The position numbers and the translations under genes are program-made. A stretch of 64,000 nt of DNA from Flammeovirgaceae bacterium. Lineage in GTDB: Bacteria > Bacteroidota > Bacteroidia > Cytophagales > Cyclobacteriaceae. Shown in pieces: positions 29,655 to 38,890 of this stretch; the stretch's first letter is position 1, and each line of letters opens with the position of its first letter. The notes beneath the pieces were generated by a model. That model was not told the DNA's origin and did no database searches. It saw nothing but the letters and a program-made list of their open reading frames with translations. Location: NCBI GenBank assembly GCA_016709845.1, contig JADJMA010000013.1, positions 62,001 to 126,000 of the forward strand, read 5' to 3'.

Positions 29655-30721
29655 CTATTTATTCGAGCGTTCTTTTTCCTCTTCCGAAATTTTCTCAACA
29701 GGCACATCCTCAATTAAAATAACAAAGGCCTTGAGGTGGCTGGTGTGTGAAAGTAATATCTTGGAAAGCCCAAGGAGCGGAATCGCTAAAATCATTCCTG
29801 CGATGCCCAGTATTTTTCCACCAACCAGCAACGCGATAATGGCAGCCAGTGCATTGATACTAACCTTTGAACCCGTGATTCGCGGTGTAATGAAATTTCC
29901 CTCCAGAAATTGAACGATCGAAAAAATAATGATTACCCCTATGGGATACCAAAGACTGTCTTTGGTGAGTAGCGCCATCAAAACCGGTAAGGTGGCTCCG
30001 ATAAAGATGCCTACGTAAGGAATAATAGTTAGTACACCTGATAGAATCCCAAAGAAGATAGCATGATCAATACCAAGAATCAATAATCCGGTGCTGTTTA
30101 GCGTAGCGAGAATCAAGGTTACTAAAAGCAACCCGGAAATGTAACCATGAATAACATTTTCAACATCTTGTTTCCAGGTTCTTTCCTGTGCATCGGGCAA
30201 CAGGCTCATCATAAATGCCCGGAAGCGATCACGATAAATCAGAAACAGAAAAATGTAAATAGGTACCTGAATGACCAGCGAGATAATGTTAGTGGTGGCC
30301 GCTAGCAAATCGGTGGCGTAAGTTCCCAGGGTAGTGAGTCCTCGCTTTAAGAGTTGATTCTGTTCTGTTGCGCTAATTCCAAACGTTTTTAGGGTATTGC
30401 TGAGGCTATCTACCAAGTTGCTGAATCTTGTTTCCAGAAGTGGCAAGTCGCTTACCAGATCTGTTACCTGATTGATGATAAGTGCACCGATCATTATAAA
30501 AAATAAGAATGACCCAATTAATACCAGAGTAATGGAAAGCGTAGCCGACATTTTTTTTCGAAGCGCTTTACAATGGGCAAAAGTACAATAGCAAGAATGG
30601 CGGAAATCAAAATGGGCACCACGATGTCGCTGGCTAACAGACAGGCAGTAATTAGTAATGCGATAACCACAAGCAATTTATAGGTGTAATCAAGCCTGTC
30701 AAAAGTTTCAGTTTGCTTCAT
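29655..30721 (-). CDS. AI-2E family transporter, frameshifted
   Basis: Inner-membrane exporter-like protein of the AI-2E/PerM family. Starts at 30721 (MKQTETFDRLDYTYKLL), two N-terminal helices, then a break near 30550 in KRFEKKCR, and in the second frame the extracytoplasmic loop (NQVTDLVSDLPLLETRFSNL) and five further helices. Family signs: the conserved GIDHAIFFGILSGVLTIIPYVG and the loop NFITPRITGSKVSINALA. Joined length about 355 residues. Family members transport varied molecules and the substrate is unknown. An acidic tail (VPVEKISEEEKERSNK) is at the C-terminus. Confidence 0.88.
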
Positions 30722-30758
30722 GGAATTGTGTTATTAATGAGTAAGTGTATCGTTTACA

Positions 30759-31943
30759 TTATGCTTGATCAATGGCTTGTAAAATAACAGAACATGCTTT
30801 CTTAATTTCTTGTTCTGTAATAGTAAGAGGTGGTGCAATACGGAAACTATAGGGGTGCGACAGAAACCAATAACAGATCACTCCGTTTTCTTTGGCGTAG
30901 TTTACAATACTGTTTACCTTTTGTTCCGAATCAAAATCGAAAGCAAATAGTAGCCCGATTCTTCGCATCGCTTTTATCTTAGGATGAATCAGCAATTGTT
31001 CAAATAGTTGCCCCTTGCTCTCTACGGTTGCCAGCAAATTCTCTTTTTCAATTACTTCCAGGGTGGCGAGTGCCGAGGCACAACAAACCGGATTGCCACC
31101 AAATGTTGTAATGTGCCCCAACATCGGATCATGCGAAAGGGTTTTCATTTTTTCTTCTGAGGAAACAAAGGCTCCTATAGGCAAGCCGCCTCCAAATGCT
31201 TTGGCTATAGTAAGAATGTCGGGCACTATTCCAAAATGCTCGAACGCAAAGAGCTTACCGGTACGGCCCATGCCGCATTGTATTTCATCAAGAATGAGAA
31301 GTGCTCCGGTTTCGTCACATCGCTGCCGAACAGCTTTCAGATAGTTACGATCAGGGATGCGCACACCGGCATCACCTTGAATAGTTTCCATAATCACACA
31401 CGCGGTGCGATCTGTTATATTTTCCAGATCTGAAATTTTATTAAAATCAATAAACCGAACATCAGGTAACAACGGTCGGAAAGCTTGCTTCTTTACTTCG
31501 TTACCCGACACGCTAAGAGAACCATGCGTACTTCCGTGATAGGATTTACGGCATGAAATTATTTCCGTTCTTCCCGTATATCGTTTTGCCAGCTTTAAGG
31601 CTGCTTCGTTGGCTTCGGTTCCAGAGTTTACAAAGTAAATACAGTTGAGTGCAGGGGGCAGGAGCGAGGTTACCTTCTCGGCTAATTTATTCGAGGCACT
31701 TTGAATATACTCGCCATACACCATCACATGTAAATGTTTGTCGAGTTGATTTTTAATGGCTTGAATAACATGTGGGTGGCGATGACCGATGGCACTCACG
31801 CCAATTCCTGAAATCATATCGATAAACGATTTGCCATCGGGAGTATATAAGTAAACGCCTTCGGCCCGTTCTACCGAGATAAGAAATGGATAGGGTGAAG
31901 TTTGAGCCAATGAATGAAGAAAGATCTCCTGCGAAAATTCCAT
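30759..31943 (-). CDS. Class III aminotransferase
   Basis: Intact, about 394 residues. ATG at 31943 (MEFSQEIFLHSL) is preferred to the TTG six bases upstream. PLP enzyme of the ornithine/acetylornithine/4-aminobutyrate transaminase group: NSGTEANEAALKLAKRYTGR, DEIQCGMGRTGKLFAFEH, and the PLP-lysine in LTIAKAFGGGLPIGAF. Then HITTFGGNPVCCASALA and the C-terminal RIAPPLTITEQEI. The substrate cannot be fixed. Neighbours (exporter, GAPDH) give no hint. A second class III aminotransferase lies at 60734. Confidence 0.9.
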   Translation of the reverse strand: MEFSQEIFLHSLAQTSPYPFLISVERAEGVYLYTPDGKSFIDMISGIGVSAIGHRHPHVIQAIKNQLDKHLHVMVYGEYIQSASNKLAEKVTSLLPPALNCIYFVNSGTEANEAALKLAKRYTGRTEIISCRKSYHGSTHGSLSVSGNEVKKQAFRPLLPDVRFIDFNKISDLENITDRTACVIMETIQGDAGVRIPDRNYLKAVRQRCDETGALLILDEIQCGMGRTGKLFAFEHFGIVPDILTIAKAFGGGLPIGAFVSSEEKMKTLSHDPMLGHITTFGGNPVCCASALATLEVIEKENLLATVESKGQLFEQLLIHPKIKAMRRIGLLFAFDFDSEQKVNSIVNYAKENGVICYWFLSHPYSFRIAPPLTITEQEIKKACSVILQAIDQA

Positions 31944-31988
31944 AAACAAAACTACAAACTGTAACTGATACAGTGCTAAAAAAGAAAG

Positions 31989-32014
31989 CCCCTGTAGTTT
32001 CCCACAGAGGCTTT
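31989..32014. terminator. Possible terminator hairpin
   Basis: AAAGCCCCTGT and ACAGAGGCTTT pair with one mismatch around a loop of a few bases, next to an A run. It could end the minus-strand small gene transcript ahead of the aminotransferase. Confidence 0.5.
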
Positions 32015-32098
32015 ACCAAACACCCTATCTTCAATAGTCAGATTTCTGACATTTTATTTCTCAATAAATGATCGCATTACTGGTTCTCGGTGCACCCG

Positions 32099-32200
32099 CT
32101 ACACAGAAAGTGTAAACAAGATTCCGATCAACACCAATGCCATCAAGACCAGCAATTGTTTCATTCTGGCCTGCATACTCACGTTCGACAACCCTTTCAT
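32099..32200 (-). CDS. 33-residue small membrane protein
   Basis: ATG at 32200, TAG at 32099-32101. The product begins MKGLSNVSMQARMKQ, a basic stretch, and ends with one membrane helix, LLVLMALVLIGILFTLSV. No long overlap with other genes. The pattern of basic head and hydrophobic tail is common in bacterial microproteins and also resembles a signal peptide. Whether it is translated cannot be told. The region is otherwise empty. Confidence 0.45.
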   Translation of the reverse strand: MKGLSNVSMQARMKQLLVLMALVLIGILFTLSV

Positions 32201-32531
32201 AGCCTTAAATTTTAATGCGGTTACTATCTCAAATGTGAAGGATTACAAGCAAACTATTTTTTCGATTAGGCCTTAAATCATACATCCGTAATCAAAATTT
32301 AAACACTTTTTTAAGCTTGAAATCGTAAGAATTGATTTCATATTCAACTGATCTACAATGCACTACAAATATATCTCCATCGGCCCAGGTACTTAAAGAT
32401 GTTACTTAATCGGCAGGTACAATTTTGTTACGATCAAGTGTAGTTGGCAGGGAAGATTTTGCCTATGAAGAACGAAAGACTCTGGCTTCTTCCCACTGGA
32501 ATTTAGGTACGTATCTGAAACTTCAAAAAAA

Positions 32532-32568
32532 ACGCTGTCTCAAAAGTCAGTGACTTTCGAGACAGCGT
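32532..32568. terminator. Terminator downstream of gapA
   Basis: ACGCTGTCTC and GAGACAGCGT form a perfect 10-bp stem. The inner AAAGTCA and TGACTTT extend it with one bulge, so the hairpin is about 17 bp. An A run at 32524-32531 becomes a U run on the minus-strand transcript, which fits a terminator for the gene ending at 32590. Confidence 0.85.
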
Positions 32569-32589
32569 CTCACTTAAGTAATTTATTTA

Positions 32590-33588
32590 TTACTTCTTGG
32601 CCAGTTCTTGCACCAGGTCAATCAACTTGTTTGAATAACCCCACTCGTTATCGTACCAGGCCACCACTTTCACAAACTTATCGTTAAGGGCAATGCCCGC
32701 TTTCGCATCGAAAATGGACGTACGTGCATCGCCAACAAAATCTTGCGACACTACATCATCTTCGGTATAGCCCAAGATACCTTTCAACTCACCTTCTGAG
32801 GCATCTTTCATTGCTTTTTTGATCTCCTCGTAATTCGCAGCCTTCTCTAATTTCACTGTAAGGTCAACTACTGACACATTAGCTACAGGCACACGAAAAG
32901 ACATGCCAGTTAGCTTACCTTTCAACTCTGGTAATACCAGGCCAACTGCTCTGGCTGCACCAGTTGAAGAAGGTATAATATTAGAGAAACCACCCCGGCC
33001 ACCTCTCCAGTCTTTGGTCGAAAGTCCATCAACTGTTTTTTGTGTGGCGGTTACCGCATGTACGGTGCTCATCAAACCTTCAACAATTCCAAACTTGTCG
33101 TTCAATACTTTGGCGATAGGTGCCAGGCAGTTCGTTGTGCACGAAGCATTCGACACGATGGTATGACTTGCATTTAAGTTCTTATGATTTACACCCATTA
33201 CAAAGGTCGGGGTGTCGTCTTTGGCAGGAGCAGAGAAAACAACTTTTTTAGCACCTGCGGCAATGTGCTTCTGGCCATCGGCTTGCGTAAGAAATAAGCC
33301 AGTAGATTCAATTATGATTTCGGCACCTACTTCATTCCATTTTAAATTGGCAGGGTCTTTTTCTGCGGTTACCCGGATTTTTTTTCCGTTAACAATAAGG
33401 TAACCATCTTTTACTTCAACGGTGCCATCAAATTTTCCATGGGTAGAGTCGTACTTTAACATGTAGGCCATGTAATCAGGATCAACCAGATCATTAATGC
33501 CCACGATTTCAATGTCCTTACGGCCCATGGCAGCTCTGAAAGCAAGGCGGCCGATGCGGCCAAATCCATTTATTCCAACTTTTGTCAT
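32590..33588 (-). CDS. gap: Glyceraldehyde-3-phosphate dehydrogenase, type I
   Basis: Intact, 332 residues, usual length. Oxidises glyceraldehyde-3-phosphate with NAD in glycolysis and runs in reverse in gluconeogenesis. N-terminal NAD-binding GINGFGRIGR, catalytic Cys in SNASCTTNCLAPIAK (about residue 153), His in STVHAVTATQKTVDG, and the C-terminal WYDNEWGYSNKLIDL. It is followed by a strong hairpin terminator and preceded by a good TAnnTTTG box. Confidence 0.97.
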   Translation of the reverse strand: MTKVGINGFGRIGRLAFRAAMGRKDIEIVGINDLVDPDYMAYMLKYDSTHGKFDGTVEVKDGYLIVNGKKIRVTAEKDPANLKWNEVGAEIIIESTGLFLTQADGQKHIAAGAKKVVFSAPAKDDTPTFVMGVNHKNLNASHTIVSNASCTTNCLAPIAKVLNDKFGIVEGLMSTVHAVTATQKTVDGLSTKDWRGGRGGFSNIIPSSTGAARAVGLVLPELKGKLTGMSFRVPVANVSVVDLTVKLEKAANYEEIKKAMKDASEGELKGILGYTEDDVVSQDFVGDARTSIFDAKAGIALNDKFVKVVAWYDNEWGYSNKLIDLVQELAKK

Positions 33589-33614
33589 TGTAATAGAGTT
33601 TTAAATTGCATTTT

Positions 33615-33622
33615 CAAAAATA
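33615..33622 (-). promoter_or_regulatory. Promoter -7 box for GAPDH
   Basis: Minus-strand TATTTTTG, an exact TAnnTTTG box, 27 bases before the start codon. A TTGG lies about 20 bases further upstream as a possible -33 element. Confidence 0.55.
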
Positions 33623-33685
33623 GCCTTACTTGTTGCCAAAACCAATGAAATACAAGTTGTGTGGGTAACTTTTTTAACGGTTACG

Positions 33686-33716
33686 TTTGCAATTGCCAAT
33701 CATGGATTTATCTTTG
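33686..33716 (+). promoter_or_regulatory. Promoter for tRNA-Glu
   Basis: TTTG at 33686-33689, exactly 19 bases, then TATCTTTG at 33709-33716. This is the full Bacteroidota promoter pattern, 17 bases before the tRNA 5' end. Confidence 0.75.
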
Positions 33717-33733
33717 CACCTCGATTTTAAGAC

Positions 33734-33808
33734 GGTCCCATCGTCTAGGGGTTAGGACACCAGATTTTCATTCTGGTAACACGGGTTCGATTCCCGTTGG
33801 GACTACCA
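33734..33808 (+). tRNA. tRNA-Glu (anticodon TTC)
   Basis: 75 bases including an encoded CCA end. The acceptor stem pairs GGTCCCA with TGGGACT; the D loop region has CTAGGGGTTAGGAC. The anticodon arm CCAGA-TTTTCAT-TCTGG gives anticodon TTC. The T arm is CGGG-TTCGATT-CCCG with the conserved TTCGA. A terminator hairpin overlaps its 3' end. Confidence 0.97.
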
Positions 33809-33843
33809 AAAGCCTTTGTTCAGCGATGAATAGAGGCTTTTTT
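33808..33843 (+). terminator. Terminator of tRNA-Glu
   Basis: AAAAGCCT at 33808-33815 and AGGCTTTT at 33834-33841 form a stem followed by a T run, directly after the tRNA CCA end. Confidence 0.75.
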
Positions 33844-34210
33844 AGTTATTTGCGTATACTATTGATTTACAGGTAATTCGCCTTCTGCGACTTTATCAAT
33901 TTTAATTCTTCAATATTTTATTTCAACTAGTAAACCGCAAAAGTTACGGTGACACTAACAGGAAACGGAGATAAATTCTCAATCGAATTTAAGTTCAGTT
34001 AATACGTGGTGAACGCCAATTCAAAGAGCTTTAAATTAGCAACGAGCTTTAAAGCGGTGAACATGTTCACCGCTTTTTCTCTCCTTATGCCGAATCGCGA
34101 AATGGAAGGTTAAGACACGTGCGATAAATTGCTTCTGTGTTTTGAAAAGTAACGATTACACAGCCTACCTCTGACCGCTTAATTCGAATGCATCTTTTTT
34201 ACTCATTCAC
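33844..34210. other. Intergenic region with hairpin; possible coding remnant
   Basis: No gene can be called. One frame at about 33938-33998 reads KVTVTLTGNGDKFSIEF and then stops, which looks like a fragment of a beta-rich protein. The direct repeat GAGCTTTAAA occurs at 34026-34035 and 34044-34053, next to the palindrome at 34051-34076. Confidence 0.4.
34051..34076. terminator. Perfect 26-bp palindrome, terminator-like
   Basis: AAAGCGGTGAACATGTTCACCGCTTT equals its own reverse complement when the two 13-base halves are compared, and is followed by a short T run (34074-34078). It may be a hairpin terminator for either strand, or a dimeric protein-binding site. It lies about 135 bases beyond the end of the DUF885 gene on the minus strand. 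Confidence 0.55.
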
Positions 34211-35911
34211 TTACTTCTTATCGTAAAACCGCCATGTGCTCTTAAAGTCACGTTTTAACTTTTGATCGGTAAGGATGGCACGCACCATTTCTACCGGCAT
34301 TGAATTTTCATGCATCACGGCATCGTGGTATTGCTTGTACGTCATCTTTCCACTGTCTACCAGTTCTTTCTTGAGAGCATAAAACTGGAATGCTCCCGTC
34401 ATATAGGCCAACTGATACAATGGACCATAGTTAGTGGTAAACGATCTTCTCACTTCGCCTTCCGCGTTGGCACGCTCATGTCCCACCTTATCTACCAGCA
34501 AATCGATGCATTGTTGAGGCGTCCATTTTCCCAAATGGTAGTTTAATGAAAATATGATGCGCGCACAACGGTGCATGCGCCAGAAGAGCATACCGATACG
34601 GTCTTCCGGTGATTGTGGAAATTTCATATCCCACAAAATGAATTCCTGGTACAGGGCCCATCCTTCGCTCCAAAAAGGAGTACGATAATGGCGGTAAGGT
34701 TGATAACGTCTATTCATAAAGCCCTGCATATGATGTCCTGCTATTAGCTCGTGGTGAACTGTTGCCCGTGAGAAATGCGGATTGTTGCCGCGCATGCTCA
34801 TGAGTTTGTCTTCTTCGTTCATCTCATCTGTAGGGTAGGATATTTGTAAAGTTTCTCCACCAAGAAAGAATGGACTCACCAATTGTCGTTCTGGTGGAAT
34901 CATTGTCATGCGCCAGGTTTCTTCTGCAATGGGTGGAATGGTAATGAGGTCATGCTCTTTAAGGAAAGCGATAGATTCATTGTATAATTTAAGCATGGCT
35001 TCCGGTTGTTGCCCTGGAGGAACAAAGGATTGCTTTACTTTTTCCTGAGCAGCTTTCCAATCGTCACCAAAACCCATTTCGCGTGAGGCTTTAAGTAGTT
35101 CTACTTCGCACCAGGCAAATTCTTTATTGGCAATATTGATTAACTCTTCCGGTGTGTAGGAAATCATTTCGTACTGAAGAAGCCGGATGAGTTCGTCACG
35201 ACCGATGGGATTACCTATAATTCCACTACCATCATCTTTGGGTTGACTGGCAGGATCGATCTTTGATTTTAAGGCTTTACTATAGATGCCCAGTAAACTA
35301 TCCAACTCTTGATAAGGTTTGGGTATCCACCAGGTGAATTGAGGATCGTAGCCGATATAAAAATTATATACACTTCGTAAGGCAGATTGTTGTCCGGCAA
35401 TGATAGCTCCTGCACGTTTTGCAAGAACAGGAGTAAGGTTGGGTTCGCTTTTGAGTTTGTTGAGCATGCCCGTAATTGAATTAGCCATATCATTGAGTTG
35501 CTGCGCCAATTTTTCACTTTCCAAATGCTTGCCACGCCTACGTTCCTTTTCTATTTCATATAAAGGGCTGGCTATGGTGGTGTATTTAGAAATCTGCGCA
35601 GCTTCTTTTTCTTCTTGTGCGAGCAGGTACAATTCGTTTTCTATTTCACGTTTTACTAAAATATAATCCACCTTGCCACCGGTAGAAAATGATTCGAAGG
35701 GTAGTTGCTCTAATTTTTTAGTATAGTCTTTATAAAAGGCTACCATCCGTGCGTTACGCTCGGGCGAACCTTCAATGACATAAAAACGTTCGAGGCTCCC
35801 ACGATCTGCATCGAGCTGTGTGGAAAAGGGATACATTTCTGAAGGAGTGAATTGCGCTTCTACAATAAAAGGAAGGGCAATGAATGCAAGAACTAAAAAA
35901 CGTAAATTCAT
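34211..35911 (-). CDS. Secreted DUF885 family peptidase
   Basis: Intact, 566 residues. Signal peptide (about 19 residues, ending near IVEAQ). The body is almost all helix, as expected for this zinc peptidase-like family (related to M32/M3-like folds). Zinc motif HHELIAGHH near residue 392, followed by Glu in FWSEGWALYQEFILW about 30 residues later, the usual third-ligand position. The family is thought to digest peptides or carboxylate small molecules; substrates are not defined. Neighbour to dipeptidyl peptidase and Sus-type genes. Confidence 0.9.
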   Translation of the reverse strand: MNLRFLVLAFIALPFIVEAQFTPSEMYPFSTQLDADRGSLERFYVIEGSPERNARMVAFYKDYTKKLEQLPFESFSTGGKVDYILVKREIENELYLLAQEEKEAAQISKYTTIASPLYEIEKERRRGKHLESEKLAQQLNDMANSITGMLNKLKSEPNLTPVLAKRAGAIIAGQQSALRSVYNFYIGYDPQFTWWIPKPYQELDSLLGIYSKALKSKIDPASQPKDDGSGIIGNPIGRDELIRLLQYEMISYTPEELINIANKEFAWCEVELLKASREMGFGDDWKAAQEKVKQSFVPPGQQPEAMLKLYNESIAFLKEHDLITIPPIAEETWRMTMIPPERQLVSPFFLGGETLQISYPTDEMNEEDKLMSMRGNNPHFSRATVHHELIAGHHMQGFMNRRYQPYRHYRTPFWSEGWALYQEFILWDMKFPQSPEDRIGMLFWRMHRCARIIFSLNYHLGKWTPQQCIDLLVDKVGHERANAEGEVRRSFTTNYGPLYQLAYMTGAFQFYALKKELVDSGKMTYKQYHDAVMHENSMPVEMVRAILTDQKLKRDFKSTWRFYDKK

Positions 35912-36102
35912 AGTTGATAAAATTATGTAATAAAGGTAGTTGTTGACTGGAAGGATAGCAACTATAAATTTGAATTACACATTAGAATAGTTAAGTTTCC
36001 ACTTTCAATCAAGATAGTATTAAGTTATGCAAACTGACTTGAGGTTTTTAACAGAAAAAAGATATAACTTTATTTTATTCAGTGTTGGTTACTCTTTAAA
36101 AT

Positions 36103-38728
36103 ATGATAAAAATGAAAAGGCTCATAACATTTCTATGTTTAATCAACCTCGTGGGATCAGTTTGCTATTCCCAACAACAACCGGCATCGCCTTTGGTTAA
36201 TTCCTACAAAGAGCATCTGTTAAAAAAGATGAATCTATTTATGGATTAAATTGGATACAACTGGGACCAACTATAAACAGTGCATTAGTTGAAACGCTAC
36301 AAGTAGATCAAAATCATCCCGGTGTTATGTATGCGGGATTCGGATCAGGAAATCTCTGGAAGACGATAAACAATGGGTTGACATGGAAGCCAATATTTGA
36401 AAACCAGTCTGCGTATGGGATCGGTGATATCGCATTGGCTCCTTCCAACACCGATATAATTTATTTGGGTACAGGTGAAACACTAAAAAAGCCGCGCAAC
36501 TTTACTATGCCAGGTACAGGCATTTACCGATCTAATGATGGAGGAGAAAATTGGATTCACCTTGGGTTGGAGGACTCCTGGCACATTGGGGAGATCGCTG
36601 TGCATCCTAAGAATCCTGATATAGTTTATGTTGCGGTATTGGGTCATTTTGGAGTACCAATAAGAACAGGGGAGTCTATCGATCATTAAATGGAGGCCAG
36701 ACATGGGAGCATGTACTCTATGTTGATGAAAAACGGGAGCTAATAATATTGTCATTTCACCCAGCGATCCTAATGTGTTATACGCATCCATGTGGGAGAA
36801 TTATCCATTGTACAACGGAAAGAATAGTGGCGTATATAAAAGCACAGACGCAGGAAAGACTTGGGCCAAATCGAATACTGGATTACCTCAAGGTGAGAAT
36901 ATTGGTAGAATAGGGTTAGCTATTTCAAACACCAATCAAGATAAGGTTTATGCTTTGTTTGACAATAGGGATAAAAAGAAAAAATGACATTCATGATAAA
37001 GACCTTGGTGCTGCCGAGGTGTATAGAACCTTGGATGGCGGGGTTACATGGAAAAGAACGCATCAAGAAGAGTTGATGATTTTTGCTGCTCTAGGGTGGT
37101 ATTTTGCAGATATCTATGTTGATCCCTCTAATGATGAAGAAATATATGCCTTAGGTATCCGGTTGGCTCGAAGTTCAGATGGTGGGAAGAGTTTTAGCTT
37201 TGTAGCTGGAGATGTATATCATCTTTTTCCAAGTCCAGCTACACCGCTTCATCTTGACCAAGCCGAATTATGGATCAACCCCACAAACTCGAATCACTTG
37301 GCTTTAGGAAATGATGGCGGCTTTTATGTAAGCTACGATAAAGGGCAAACCTGGATGCATTATAATAACATACCGACTGGTGAATTTTATGATATTACAT
37401 TGGATGAAGGGGACCCGTATACGATTTATGGTGGCACACAAGATGATGCTTCAGTGTATGGTAAGTCCAATGAATGGATACCTAAATTTTATGATGGATG
37501 GAAATATCTTTGGATTGATCCCTGGAGTGGAGGAGACGGATGCATCACAGTTTTAGATCCAAAGGATAACAATACTGTATACTATAGCTCTCAGGAAGGT
37601 GGAATAAGAAGAATGGATTTAGCGCAAGGGAATTCTAAATCTGCGTATCCCCGAATCGAAGCGTTAAAAGATAAGCTTCATTACAATTTTATCTCACCGT
37701 ACTTTCTCTCGACTTACAACAACTCGAACCTATACCTCGGAGGTAATTTTGTTTTGAAAAGTACGGACAAGGGTGACAATTGGAAAGCGATCAGTCCAGA
37801 TCTTACAATGGGTAAAGATAAAGACAAAACCTCTCTGGCGGCTGGAGCGTTAGCAGAATCACCGTTGAAAAAAGGGACTCATCTACATGGGTACCGACAA
37901 GGGATTATTTTGGGTGACGCAAGATGATGGGGCAACCTGGACAGATCGGTCAAAAGGATTGCCGAATATGTACATGCGCACTATTGTACCATCCAAATAC
38001 AAAGAATCGAGGATTTATGTTGCCATGTCAGGAATGAACTATGATGATTTGGGCACTTATCTTTTTAAGTCAGAAGATTATGGGAAATCATGGGAATCCA
38101 TGAAAGGCAACTTACCCACGGATGTATCCTATGTGGTCAAAGAAGATCCAAGGTTTTGAAAATCTTTTATATGCCGGAATGTACCGAGCAGTTTATATTT
38201 CAACAGATCGAGGTAAATCCTGGTTTCAACTTGGAATGGGGATGCCAGCTGCGGCTATTGCCGATATCGAAATTGATATTAAGTCTAACGACCTCGTTGT
38301 GGCCACGCATGGAAGGGGAATATATAAATTGAATCTTTCTCCCGGTTTACGAAAACCTGGCTGGAGGTGCAAATGAAGATCGGATATTTGATATTCCTCC
38401 CGTCACGGTTCAAACACAAGAAGATTCTCGAGATGATACCAATGCGGTTATTTTGGAAAAGATGCCCATTACCTTTTGGGTTAATCATGCCGGTGAGTCG
38501 GTTATACGTATCCTTAATGAAAAAAATCAAATTCTTTGGTCAACCAAAATGGTAACCCGAGCGGGTTATAATCAATACCGATGGGATTTAATTACGCAAG
38601 AAAGAGATAGCCCGTTACCTTACTTCCTTCGTTATAAGGAATATTTGAAAACTGGAAAGTACAAAGTGCAAATCACTACATCTAGCGGTGTTCTTCAGAA
38701 GGAGTTCAATGCCGTTAATGAAAAATGA
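36103..38728 (+). CDS. BNR/sortilin-like propeller protein, multiply frameshifted
   Basis: Starts at 36103 (MIKMKRLITFLCLINLVGSV, signal peptide, then QQQPASP). At least six breaks (about 36230, 36690, 36740, 36985, 37915, 38155 and 38370) cut the product, but the parts follow one another without a large gap. Asp-box repeats: YRSNDGGENWIHLGLE, KSTDAGKTWAKSN, YRTLDGGVTWKRTH, SSDGGKSFSF, SYDKGQTWMHY, STDKGDNWKAISP, TQDDGATWTDR, STDRGKSWFQL. The C-terminus has a carbohydrate-type beta domain (VTRAGYNQYRWDLI). Related in layout to the intact paralogue at 46651. Such proteins are secreted in Bacteroidota and often annotated as glycosyl hydrolases, without tested activity. Confidence 0.82.
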
Positions 38729-38890
38729 AAACGACTGACAAAATAGAATAATCATTGGGCAAAAACTGGTTGTAGATAGTTTAGGGATCAGGGTACATTA
38801 CCAATGGATTTTGCTCTATAATCAAGTCCTTCCTTTTGCGTGTATCTTGATTGACATCAATAATTGTAGTAATAATTAAATATTATTTAT

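Larger units (their letters stand above)
32015..32589. other. Intergenic region between aminotransferase and GAPDH
   Basis: About 600 bases with only a possible 33-residue gene (32099-32200) and the GAPDH terminator hairpin (32532-32568). The rest is AT-rich and shows no coding pattern or RNA motif that I can recognise. Confidence 0.6.

Noticed and set aside
33734..33808. Integration site at the tRNA-Glu
   Set aside because: The tRNA is followed by its own terminator and normal chromosomal sequence. No duplicate 3' end was seen.
36103..38728. Programmed frameshifting as the cause of the breaks in the BNR gene
   Set aside because: More than five breaks in one gene, with no slippery-site pattern or consistent direction, is not how programmed frameshifts work.
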